From assembly GCA_020444775.1 (NCBI GenBank), contig JAGRHX010001118.1:1-6990 (forward strand): a stretch of DNA of 6,990 nucleotides. The letters run 5' to 3'. Within the stretch, counting starts at the first letter, position 1; every line of letters begins with the position of its first letter. Both the position numbers and the translations under genes were made by a program. The stretch comes from Gammaproteobacteria bacterium. GTDB lineage: Bacteria; Pseudomonadota; Gammaproteobacteria; HK1. This document shows, in pieces, positions 1-6,194 of this stretch. The notes under the pieces are model-generated. The model saw only the letters and a list, made by a program, of their open reading frames with translations. It had not been told where the DNA came from and did not search any database.

Positions 1-716
1 CCCAGCAGGGTCGGCGCCAGCGAGATGTGCGCGGCCAGCACCGGCACCAGAACCAGCAGATTCTTCGACCACTGGTGAGGGCGCAGCGCGCGCAACAGCG
101 CGCGGACCACGCCACCGGGCGCTTCGAAATGGTTCTGAAGGGACACGCTGCGCTCGATGCGCCCACGCAGGCGGCGACCGAGCGCGACAGCGTGGCAGCG
201 TCGCGCGGCCCGCCAGATCGCCAGGTCACGCAGCTCGTTGCCCACGTAGTCGAAACCACCTTGACCATGACAGGCGACCAGCCGGTCACGCTTGCGCACC
301 CCGGTCAGGCTGTTGTCCGCATCGCTGGCGTGCACGGTGTCGAACAGCCCCAGATAGTCGGCGACATCCCTGGCCAGCAACGCATCGGCGCCGGTCGCGA
401 GCACCAGGCGACGGCCGGATTGCCGCTGTGCTCTCAGGTATTCCAGCAAGGCTTCGTTATAGGGCAGCAAGCGCACGTCTATCTGCGTGCGTCGCGCAAT
501 CTCGCGCTTGAGCACGGCCTTGCCCGCCAGCAACCAGAACGGCAGCATCAGCAGCCACAGGGGTCGCCGCTTGACCAGCGAGAGCAACGACTCGAACAGG
601 AGATCGGTCTTGATGAGCGTGCCATCCAGATCCACGACCAGCGGCACGTCAGCGTCGTTGGCGGCCGTCCGCTCCGGTAGTTCATCGGGTCGATAGCTAT
701 GCGCGAGCCCATCCAT
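1..716 (-). CDS. HAD-like phosphatase / UbiA prenyltransferase fusion (polyprenyl-phosphate phosphoribosyltransferase-like), 3' end outside window
   Basis: The 238 visible residues begin with a HAD-type domain and enter a UbiA-type membrane domain. HAD motif I is VVDLDGT, with the expected nucleophile D29 and acid D31. Motif II is LVLATG with T108, and a likely motif III lysine is K142. Motif IV reads GNELRD (N160, D164), so Asn stands where HAD phosphatases usually have Asp. A hydrophobic stretch lies at about 52-64. The signature RPHQWSKN (212-219) followed by LLVLVPVLAAH marks the first UbiA helix. Fusions of this type usually run to about 480 residues, so roughly half is missing. Known UbiA relatives such as mycobacterial Rv3806c transfer phosphoribose from PRPP to polyprenyl phosphate at the membrane. 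I infer a similar reaction, with the HAD part possibly removing or recognising the 5-phosphate. The ATG at 716 is chosen because AGGAAGG (721-727) precedes it; a GTG at 740 in the same frame lacks such support. It is divergent from the GtrA-family gene. Confidence 0.85.
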   Translation of the reverse strand, partial: MDGLAHSYRPDELPERTAANDADVPLVVDLDGTLIKTDLLFESLLSLVKRRPLWLLMLPFWLLAGKAVLKREIARRTQIDVRLLPYNEALLEYLRAQRQSGRRLVLATGADALLARDVADYLGLFDTVHASDADNSLTGVRKRDRLVACHGQGGFDYVGNELRDLAIWRAARRCHAVALGRRLRGRIERSVSLQNHFEAPGGVVRALLRALRPHQWSKNLLVLVPVLAAHISLAPTLL

Positions 717-761
717 CGAGCCTTCCTCATGCGGTTGCACTGCGTGGACCGTCGCCGCGAG

Positions 762-792
762 CCGCGTTCCCGGGGCTGCCGGGATAACGCGG
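762..792. repeat. Imperfect inverted repeat, 12 bp arms with a 2-nt bulge
   Basis: Bases 762-773 pair with 779-792. Seven outer and five inner base pairs are interrupted only by an unpaired AT at 784-785, and the loop is GGCTG. On the minus strand it lies about 46 nt upstream of the HAD-UbiA start codon, so it would be in that gene's leader or act as an operator. No T-run follows on either strand, so it does not look like an intrinsic terminator. Its role is unknown, and in GC-rich DNA it may be chance. Confidence 0.4.
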
Positions 793-813
793 GAAGAAGG
801 CTGATGGTCATGG

Positions 814-845
814 GCTGTCAGCCGGCCTGGAGCCGGTCTGGCAGC
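814..845. repeat. Imperfect inverted repeat, 13 pairs with one bulged base
   Basis: The arm 814-826 (GCTGTCAGCCGGC) pairs with 832-845 (GCCGGTCTGGCAGC). There is one G-T wobble (818/841), one bulged T at 837, and a 5-nt loop CTGGA. It is near the middle of the divergent intergenic region, so it could be an operator shared by both promoters or an RNA stem. The short T-run at 857-860 starts 11 nt after the stem, too far for a classical rho-independent terminator of plus-strand transcripts. Confidence 0.4.
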
Positions 846-907
846 GGAACTGAACCTTTTAGCGGTCTTGCAGGAACCTTCTGGATACGCGCTGCGGGGG
901 ATTTGCT

Positions 908-1366
908 GTGACCACAGGCACAGTTCGAACGCGCCCGGGCGACGCGCTGCGCATTGCCGTCCTCTATGCGCTCTTCGCGATGCTCGCAACCGCATCGAAC
1001 ATCGGCGCACAAGAGCTCAGTCTGCGCCTGTATGCTGGCGAGCACGCCATCACGCTGTCCATCCTGGTGGGCACCGCGGTGGGACTATTGACCAAGTTCG
1101 TGCTCGACAAGCGATACATCTTCCGGCACCGCAGCGAGAGCATGAGCGCCGACACCCGGGTATTCGTGCTCTACACGCTGACCGGCATCGGCACCACGGC
1201 GATCTTCTGGGGCTGCGAGCTGCTCTTCCACCTGCTCTTCGAAGGCCGTGCAATGCGCTACCTGGGTGGCGTGATTGGCCTCGCGATCGGCTATCTCATC
1301 AAGTATCGCTTGGACCGGCGCTTCGTCTTCTCCAGCCCGCGGCCGCCTCCACCCGAGCCGACCTGA
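908..1366 (+). CDS. GtrA-family small membrane protein (polyprenyl-linked sugar flippase/anchor-like)
   Basis: This is a 152-residue protein with four predicted membrane helices at about 14-34, 47-65, 84-108 and 117-136, the normal size and layout of the GtrA/DPMS family. Helices 2 and 4 each end in the same pattern, TKFVLDKRYIF (62-72) and IKYRLDRRFVF (131-141), showing the internal duplication typical of this family. The tail is short and proline-rich. Family members help move or hand over polyprenyl-phosphate sugars at the inner membrane; examples are GtrA for bactoprenol-glucose and mycobacterial Rv3789 in arabinan synthesis. Start: GTG at 908 with GGGGGA at 896-901, six nt spacing. No better ATG exists, since the first in-frame ATG would cut into helix 1. 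The divergent HAD-UbiA neighbour supports a role with a polyprenyl-phosphate pentose. The exact substrate is unknown. Confidence 0.85.
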   Translation: MTTGTVRTRPGDALRIAVLYALFAMLATASNIGAQELSLRLYAGEHAITLSILVGTAVGLLTKFVLDKRYIFRHRSESMSADTRVFVLYTLTGIGTTAIFWGCELLFHLLFEGRAMRYLGGVIGLAIGYLIKYRLDRRFVFSSPRPPPPEPT

Positions 1367-1372
1367 TTGCCG

Positions 1373-1414
1373 ACATGGCCGACGCTCAGCGCGTGATGCC
1401 GGTCGCGGCCATGT
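1373..1414. terminator. Inverted repeat at the convergent gene junction, possible bidirectional terminator
   Basis: ACATGGCCG at 1373-1381 is exactly complementary to CGGCCATGT at 1406-1414, with a 24-nt loop that contains a small nested ACGC/GCGT stem. It spans the 19-bp gap between the GtrA-family gene and the PhyH gene and reaches into the last codons of the latter. There is no T-run on either side, so it is at best a weak terminator. It could be coincidental, because the right arm encodes the PhyH C-terminus. Confidence 0.25.
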
Positions 1415-2201
1415 AGCGCTCGTAGGCACGTGCATGGGCCGCGCGCGCAGCAGGGCTCTCTGACTCGGCCAGCCGGGTCTCGGCATGGAAATGGCCGTGT
1501 CGATCCACACCACGCACCAGCAACGCGCTCGAGCGCGGCTCGGTAAGTGGGCGCACATGGGCCGGGATGTAGCTGATACCAACGCCGATACGCCGATCCG
1601 AGCCGCGATTCGGCCCGGAACGATGCGGCGTGTGCGTATGGTGCAAGGACATCGACCCGGCCGGCACCGGCACCGCGACCCCATCGTCATCGCCAAAGCG
1701 ACCATGAATGCCCTTGCCCAGACGGATGAGATGGTCCGGCCGCGGGTCCTCGCGATGCTCGATCGGCCCCTGCGTGTGAACGCCCGGCATCATGCGCATG
1801 CAACCGCTCTGCTCACTGGCCTGCGAGAGCGCGACCCAGGCGGTGACGTGCTCGGCGGGCGCCAGATGGAAGTAGTCGTCGTCCTGGTGCCAGACGATGT
1901 GTTGCACCGTGCCCGGTTCCTTGATGTGCATGGTCAGGTGATAGACCAGGATGTCCGGCCCGATGAGGTCTTCCACCGCGTCCAGCACCGCCGGATGGTG
2001 GACGATGGCGTCGGCCCAGTCGAACAGCAGATGCGACTTCGAACGCTCGGGGAAGTCCAGCCGTGCGCCACTGCGCCGCTCGAAGTCCTCCAGTCCCGCG
2101 CGGTATCGCGCCACCTCGTCGCGGCTCAGCACCGGCACCGGGCCGATGAAACCATCCTGGTGATAGCGTCGAACCTGTGCCTCGCTCAATCGTTTCGGCA
2201 T
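1386..2201 (-). CDS. Phytanoyl-CoA dioxygenase (PhyH) family Fe(II)/2-oxoglutarate-dependent oxygenase
   Basis: This 271-residue cytoplasmic protein has the PhyH fold signature. The iron-binding HxD is H105-Q106-D107 in VWHQDDDYF. The distal His is most likely H193 in TPHRSGPN. R204, eleven residues later, fits the 2-oxoglutarate-binding Arg, the same spacing as in human PhyH and EctD. The start region SEAQVRRYHQDGFI is typical of the family's N-terminus. Enzymes of this family hydroxylate (rarely halogenate) small molecules using O2 and 2-oxoglutarate. Asp is present in the HxD motif, so a halogenase is unlikely. The ATG at 2201 has a strong GAGGAGG (2210-2216) at 8 nt. It is the last gene of the four-gene minus-strand run, 74 nt after hyuA, which suggests it acts on a substrate or intermediate of that pathway. 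The substrate cannot be inferred. Confidence 0.88.
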   Translation of the reverse strand: MPKRLSEAQVRRYHQDGFIGPVPVLSRDEVARYRAGLEDFERRSGARLDFPERSKSHLLFDWADAIVHHPAVLDAVEDLIGPDILVYHLTMHIKEPGTVQHIVWHQDDDYFHLAPAEHVTAWVALSQASEQSGCMRMMPGVHTQGPIEHREDPRPDHLIRLGKGIHGRFGDDDGVAVPVPAGSMSLHHTHTPHRSGPNRGSDRRIGVGISYIPAHVRPLTEPRSSALLVRGVDRHGHFHAETRLAESESPAARAAHARAYERYMAATGITR

Positions 2202-2275
2202 TTGCCCATCCTCCTCGGTCCGTCCCGATCAGCTTCTCGATTGCCTGCGCCAGCCCCGGCTCAAGGGCCGGCACG
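2202..2275 (-). other. Gap between hyuA and the PhyH gene
   Basis: This is the longest gap in the minus-strand run. I see no terminator (no stem with a T-run) and no clear promoter. It ends with the PhyH ribosome binding site at 2210-2216. A GTG at 2274 just after the hyuA stop opens a frame through the gap, but that frame continues out of register inside the PhyH gene and is not a gene. Confidence 0.45.
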
Positions 2276-4333
2276 TCAGCCCTCGCAGTCGATCACCAGG
2301 TTGCCATGCTCGTCGGTGCGCGCGGAGTCGCCCGGCAGCAGCACGCAGGTGGCGTCGAGCTGGGTCAATATCGCCGGGCCCTCCACCAGCACCTCGGTTG
2401 CCAGCCTCGCGCGATCGTAGACCGGCGTGCGCCGCGTGCCGTTATCGAAACCCACCGCCAGCTCGCCGACACGGGCATCGGCCAGCGTGCCCGTGACCGC
2501 CCACTCGAGCGGTCGAGGCCGGTCCAGCTCACACATCGCGGCGACGCGCAGGTTGACGATCTCGACCGGCGTATCGGGCTGGGCGAAGGTATAGAGGCGC
2601 TCGTGCAGACGATGGAAGGCCTCGACGGTCGCGGCAATCGCGCCTTGGTCCACCTCGCCCGGCGCGGCACCGGACGCGAACGGCACCTCCAGCTCGAAAC
2701 CCTGGTGACGGTAGCGCAGGCTGGCGCTACGCAGCGTCCGGCGCGCCCGCAATGGTGCCCGCTCGCGCTCGAACCAGGCATCGGCCTGACGCTCCAGGTC
2801 CGCGAACACCCGCTCGATCCGCGACGCATCATATGGCATCGCTTCGATACAGGTCTGGCTGTAGTCGGTGCGCAAGGTCGCAACCAGCAGACCCAGCGCC
2901 GACAGCACCCCTGGCGAGGGCGGGACGATCACGCTACGCATGCCGAGCAGACGCGCCATCTCGCTGCCATGTAGCGGACCGGCGCCGCCGAAAGCGACCA
3001 GCGCAAAATCACGCGGATCCTCACCGCGCTCGATGGAGATCACCCGGATCGCCCCGACCATGTCGTTGTTGCTGATGGCGAGAATGCCGCGGGCCGCCGC
3101 CTCGACCGTCAGTCCGAGCGGTTCCGCGACGTCGCGGACGATGGCCTCACGCGCCGCAGCCACGTCCAGACGCATTCGGCCACCGAGGATCGAGGCGGGC
3201 AGACGGCCCAGGATCAGATGCGCGTCGGTCACCGTTGCCCGCCTGCCGCCCCGGCCATAGCAGGCAGGCCCGGGCTGGGCGCCCGCCGACTGAGGACCGA
3301 CCGTGAGCGCGCCGCTGGCCGTGACCCGTGCGATGGAACCGCCACCGGTGCCGACCGTGTTGATGTCGACCATCGGCAGCGCCAGCGGCCAGCGCCCTAC
3401 ATGACCGCTGTCGGAAAGTCGCAGCTGACCGTGCTTGACCAGGCTGATATCCGCCGAGGTGCCGCCGATGTCGATACCGATGACGTTGTCGCGGCCCGCG
3501 GCGGCACCGATGAAGGCGGCGCCGACGACACCCGCCGCCGGTCCAGAGAGCGCGGTGTGCACCGGCACTCGCCGCACCTCGTCAGCGCCGGCCACGCCGC
3601 CGTTCGATTTCATGATCAATAGCGGTGCGGCAATTCTCGCATCGCGCAGCCGGGTCTGCAGACGGCTCACGTAGCGCGACACCGACGGCATCACGGTCAC
3701 GTTGAGCACGCTGGCCATGCAGCGCTCGTACTCGCGGACCTGTGGCAGGACGTCGCTGGACAGCGATACCAGCGCCTGGGGATGCTCCTCGACGATGATC
3801 TCGCCGGCGCGGCGCTCGTGCGCGGGATTGCTGAAACTGTGCAGGAAACACACCGCATAGGCTGCGATCCCCCGACCACGCAGGATCCGCACCGCCTGCC
3901 GCACCGCGGCCTCATCGAGCGTCTCGATGACCCCACCGTTGGCATCCAGACGTTCGGGTATCTCGAAGATATCGCGCGCCGCGACCGGGCGGCGCGGCTT
4001 GTGCCAGGCGAACAGGTTGACTCGACGTGGTATGTCCTGACGACCGATGTCGAGCACGTGCCGGAAGCCGGCCGTGATCAGCACGCCACACTCTGCCCCC
4101 TTGTCCTCGAGGATCAGATTGGTCGCGACGGTGGTGCCATGGAACACTTGAGCGAGCCGCGTGGCCTCGACACCCGAGACTTGTGCGATCCGCTCGATCG
4201 CGTCCATGAAGCCCAGCGACGGGTCGTCCGGGGTGGACGGTGTCTTGTCGCTCCAGACGTCGCCGCTCTCACGGTCGAGCAGGATGACGTCGGTGAAGGT
4301 GCCCCCGGTGTCGATCGCCAGCGCGTAGCGCAT
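2276..4333 (-). CDS. hyuA: Hydantoinase/oxoprolinase-type ATP-dependent subunit A (HyuA family)
   Basis: This protein has 685 residues, full length for HyuA (about 680-720). It is an ASKHA-fold ATPase. The N-terminal phosphate-binding motif is DTGGTFTDV (8-16), followed by HGTTVATN (65-72), LSGPAAGVVGA (262-272), the second phosphate loop GIDIGGTSADIS (286-297), GTGGGSIA (328-335) and PGPACYGRGG (354-363). VAFGGAGPLH follows in the C-terminal half. Relatives pair with HyuB in ATP-dependent opening of hydantoins, 5-oxoproline or caprolactam, or in acetone/acetophenone carboxylation, by phosphorylating the substrate. Which reaction applies here is not decidable from sequence. Start: ATG at 4333 (GGAG at 4340-4343, six nt) gives the usual MRYALAIDTGGTF beginning. 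A GTG at 4351, also with GGAG (4360-4363), would add six residues. It follows hyuB by 23 nt (or 5), so the two are probably translated together. Confidence 0.92.
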   Translation of the reverse strand: MRYALAIDTGGTFTDVILLDRESGDVWSDKTPSTPDDPSLGFMDAIERIAQVSGVEATRLAQVFHGTTVATNLILEDKGAECGVLITAGFRHVLDIGRQDIPRRVNLFAWHKPRRPVAARDIFEIPERLDANGGVIETLDEAAVRQAVRILRGRGIAAYAVCFLHSFSNPAHERRAGEIIVEEHPQALVSLSSDVLPQVREYERCMASVLNVTVMPSVSRYVSRLQTRLRDARIAAPLLIMKSNGGVAGADEVRRVPVHTALSGPAAGVVGAAFIGAAAGRDNVIGIDIGGTSADISLVKHGQLRLSDSGHVGRWPLALPMVDINTVGTGGGSIARVTASGALTVGPQSAGAQPGPACYGRGGRRATVTDAHLILGRLPASILGGRMRLDVAAAREAIVRDVAEPLGLTVEAAARGILAISNNDMVGAIRVISIERGEDPRDFALVAFGGAGPLHGSEMARLLGMRSVIVPPSPGVLSALGLLVATLRTDYSQTCIEAMPYDASRIERVFADLERQADAWFERERAPLRARRTLRSASLRYRHQGFELEVPFASGAAPGEVDQGAIAATVEAFHRLHERLYTFAQPDTPVEIVNLRVAAMCELDRPRPLEWAVTGTLADARVGELAVGFDNGTRRTPVYDRARLATEVLVEGPAILTQLDATCVLLPGDSARTDEHGNLVIDCEG

Positions 4334-4363
4334 CTCGTGCTCCGTCGCCACCGCCGCTACTCC
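4334..4363 (-). promoter_or_regulatory. Two possible ribosome binding sites and starts for hyuA
   Basis: Reading on the minus strand, GGAG at 4360-4363 lies inside the last codons of hyuB, 8 nt before a GTG at 4351. A second GGAG at 4340-4343 lies 6 nt before the ATG at 4333. The ATG is preferred because it is the stronger codon and its protein begins right at the conserved first strand of the ATPase domain. Confidence 0.5.
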
Positions 4364-6171
4364 AACGCATCCTTGTAGACATGCCGATGGAACAAGCCCT
4401 CCACCGGCGGCCGCCGCTTGCGCAGCGCCGCGGTTCGCGTCGCATCGACACCCTCACCGTCATCGAGCACCGCCACGCCATAGGCCTCGGCCGCGGACCG
4501 AACGCTCACATAACCGTTGCGCACGTCGTCCAGGACCCGCTCCGGCTCACGATCGAAGGGGTGTCCCCAACCGCCGCCGCCGCCGGTCTCCAGACGCAGC
4601 ACCTCACCGCGCTCGAGCACGTTGCCATCGCTGAACGGATCGAGGATGCGCTCACGGTTGGTGCCGGGATTGACCACCGCACGACCACTACCGCCGTTGA
4701 GACCGCCCTTAACACCCCAGGCCGGCATCCGCACGCCGTCGATGCGTATCGAGAAGGTGACTCGCTCGGCCAATACCTCCAACTCGCGCACCACACCGAC
4801 GCCACCGCGCCATCGACCGGCGCCACCGGAGTCACGATGCACGCCATAGGCACGGATCCGCACCGGGTAGTCGAGCTCGAGCATCTCGACCGGAAAGTTC
4901 TCCTGCGCAACGTAATAGACCGAGTCGATACCATCGGCATCGGCTCGCGCCCCGTAGCCCACCCCCAAGCCATCCGACATCAAGAATGGCACGCCCTCTT
5001 CGTCCAGACCACGGGCGAAGTAGATGACATAGGCACAGTTCGCCGCGGTGGCTTCTCCGCCGGCGGCATTCACCAGCCCCATGCACGAGCTGAGCAGACG
5101 CATCATGGTCAGACCGCGCTGACCGAGCGGCGCCGGCCAGCTAGGCTGCAACAGACTGCCCTCGCGTAGCAGCACCTCGTCCAAAGCCCGCCCAGCGCCC
5201 GAGTTGAGCGGCAGGGTCGGCTCTCCGGCGAGCAGATACATGCCGAACATCGCGCGTGGCACGGCGGGGTTGAGCAGATAGTTGATGGGCCCGGGCGCCT
5301 GGTCGTCACTGGCGGTGAGGTCCAACACGGTGCGATCCGGCCCTACCTCGAGCGCGAGCCGCATCCAGTACGGGCCGTTACCCTGACCGTCGTGGTCCAG
5401 CGCGTCGCTGAACTGGTAGCGACCCGGCTGGAATGTCTTGCGCAGACGCTCGCGGGCGGCTCGCTCGGAACGCTCGGCGAGCTGGACGAAGGCATCGCGG
5501 ATGACCGCCGGCCGGAAGCGCCGGGCCAGCTCCAACAGACGCCGCTCACCGAGCCGCACCGCCGCGATGCAGGCGCGCAGATCGCCGCGTAACATCTCGG
5601 GAAATCGCGAGTTGCGTACGAACAGCCGCAACAGCTCCTGATTGACCACGCCTTCGCGGGCAAGCCTCACGGGCGGCACGATGATGCCTTCTTGGAAGAT
5701 GTCCACGCAGTCCGGTGAGATCGAACCGGGGCGCATGCCGCCGATGTCGGCGAAGTGCGCCCAGCTCTGGGCAAAGGCCAGCAGCTCGCCGTCGACAAAC
5801 ACCGGCGCGAGGAACACCTGGTCGGGAGAGTGCGAGACCGAGCCCTTGGAGCCGTAGCAGTCGTTGTACCAGTACAAATCGCCGGCCCGCATGTCCGCGG
5901 CGGGGTAGTGCTCGAACACCGGCCGCACCGGATCGCCAAAGCTCGGTCGGTAGGCACCCATCACCAGATCGCCGGCGGCGTCGAACAGTGCGACGAAGAA
6001 GTCCTTCTTCTCGCGGATGAAGCCGGACATCGCGGTGCGCTCGATCAGCGCTTCCATCTCCTGCTGTGAGGACTGCAGCACACCGCGGATCACCTCCAGT
6101 GACACCGGATCGCACCGCGTGACCTGCTCGTCCGCATCGGGCAGGGCTGCACCAGGCATCGGATCACTCAT
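4357..6171 (-). CDS. hyuB: Hydantoinase/oxoprolinase-type subunit B (HyuB family)
   Basis: This 604-residue protein is slightly longer than the usual HyuB (about 520-590). It opens with DPVSLEVIRGVLQSSQQEME (21-40), the classic HyuB start. IRTAMS-like and FxxLFDAAGDLV segments follow, then GDLYWYNDCYG (97-107), SHSPD (113-117), AHFADIGGMRPGS (138-150), and EGIIVPPVRL (161-170). The C-terminal half has GGAGRWRGG and the glycine-rich TGGGGGWGHPFDREPERVLDDV end typical of the family, followed by a short basic tail. HyuB forms the catalytic complex with HyuA, which supplies ATP-driven activation. The usual NDPYxGGTHLPD motif is altered here (NDCY, plus a roughly three-residue insertion before SHSPD). 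The ATG at 6171 has AGGAG (6180-6184) at 8 nt. The frame is open further upstream, but that stretch lies in the enolase-superfamily gene. It follows that gene by 23 nt. Confidence 0.92.
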   Translation of the reverse strand: MSDPMPGAALPDADEQVTRCDPVSLEVIRGVLQSSQQEMEALIERTAMSGFIREKKDFFVALFDAAGDLVMGAYRPSFGDPVRPVFEHYPAADMRAGDLYWYNDCYGSKGSVSHSPDQVFLAPVFVDGELLAFAQSWAHFADIGGMRPGSISPDCVDIFQEGIIVPPVRLAREGVVNQELLRLFVRNSRFPEMLRGDLRACIAAVRLGERRLLELARRFRPAVIRDAFVQLAERSERAARERLRKTFQPGRYQFSDALDHDGQGNGPYWMRLALEVGPDRTVLDLTASDDQAPGPINYLLNPAVPRAMFGMYLLAGEPTLPLNSGAGRALDEVLLREGSLLQPSWPAPLGQRGLTMMRLLSSCMGLVNAAGGEATAANCAYVIYFARGLDEEGVPFLMSDGLGVGYGARADADGIDSVYYVAQENFPVEMLELDYPVRIRAYGVHRDSGGAGRWRGGVGVVRELEVLAERVTFSIRIDGVRMPAWGVKGGLNGGSGRAVVNPGTNRERILDPFSDGNVLERGEVLRLETGGGGGWGHPFDREPERVLDDVRNGYVSVRSAAEAYGVAVLDDGEGVDATRTAALRKRRPPVEGLFHRHVYKDALE

Positions 6172-6194
6172 GGCAGGTGCTCCTGTGGCTCGCC

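Larger units (their letters stand above)
717..907. promoter_or_regulatory. Divergent intergenic region between the HAD-UbiA gene and the GtrA-family gene
   Basis: These 191 bp separate two divergent genes, so promoters for both must lie here or inside the genes. I see no convincing sigma-70 pair on either strand. The most AT-rich stretch is around 850-885. It contains GGAACT at 846-851 and GGAACC at 873-878, which resemble -35 elements of extracytoplasmic-function sigma factors, but no matching -10 element sits at the right distance. Two imperfect hairpins (762-792 and 814-845) take up much of the region. Ribosome binding sites lie at both ends: AGGAAGG (721-727, minus strand) and GGGGGA (896-901, plus strand). 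Confidence 0.5.

Noticed and set aside
846..890. Possible extracytoplasmic-sigma promoter (GGAACT / GGAACC)
   Set aside because: Each -35-like element lacks a matching -10 at 16-17 nt, so I do not call a promoter.
868..1416. Alternative plus-strand frame over the GtrA-family gene
   Set aside because: It has an Arg/His/Pro-rich shadow composition, while the frame at 908 gives a textbook four-helix GtrA protein.
1813..2274. Minus-strand frame starting with GTG just after the hyuA stop
   Set aside because: Past the 74-nt gap it simply reads the PhyH gene out of register, with no recognisable motif. The PhyH ATG has its own strong ribosome binding site.
1485..2420. Long plus-strand open frame (311 codons) opposite the PhyH gene and the end of hyuA
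   Set aside because: It is antisense to two genes with clear family motifs, shows no recognisable domain, and is the kind of open frame GC-rich codon usage produces.
2177..2974. Plus-strand open frame opposite the 3' part of hyuA
   Set aside because: It is antisense to conserved HyuA sequence, shows no domain, and has an Arg/Gln-rich composition typical of a shadow frame.
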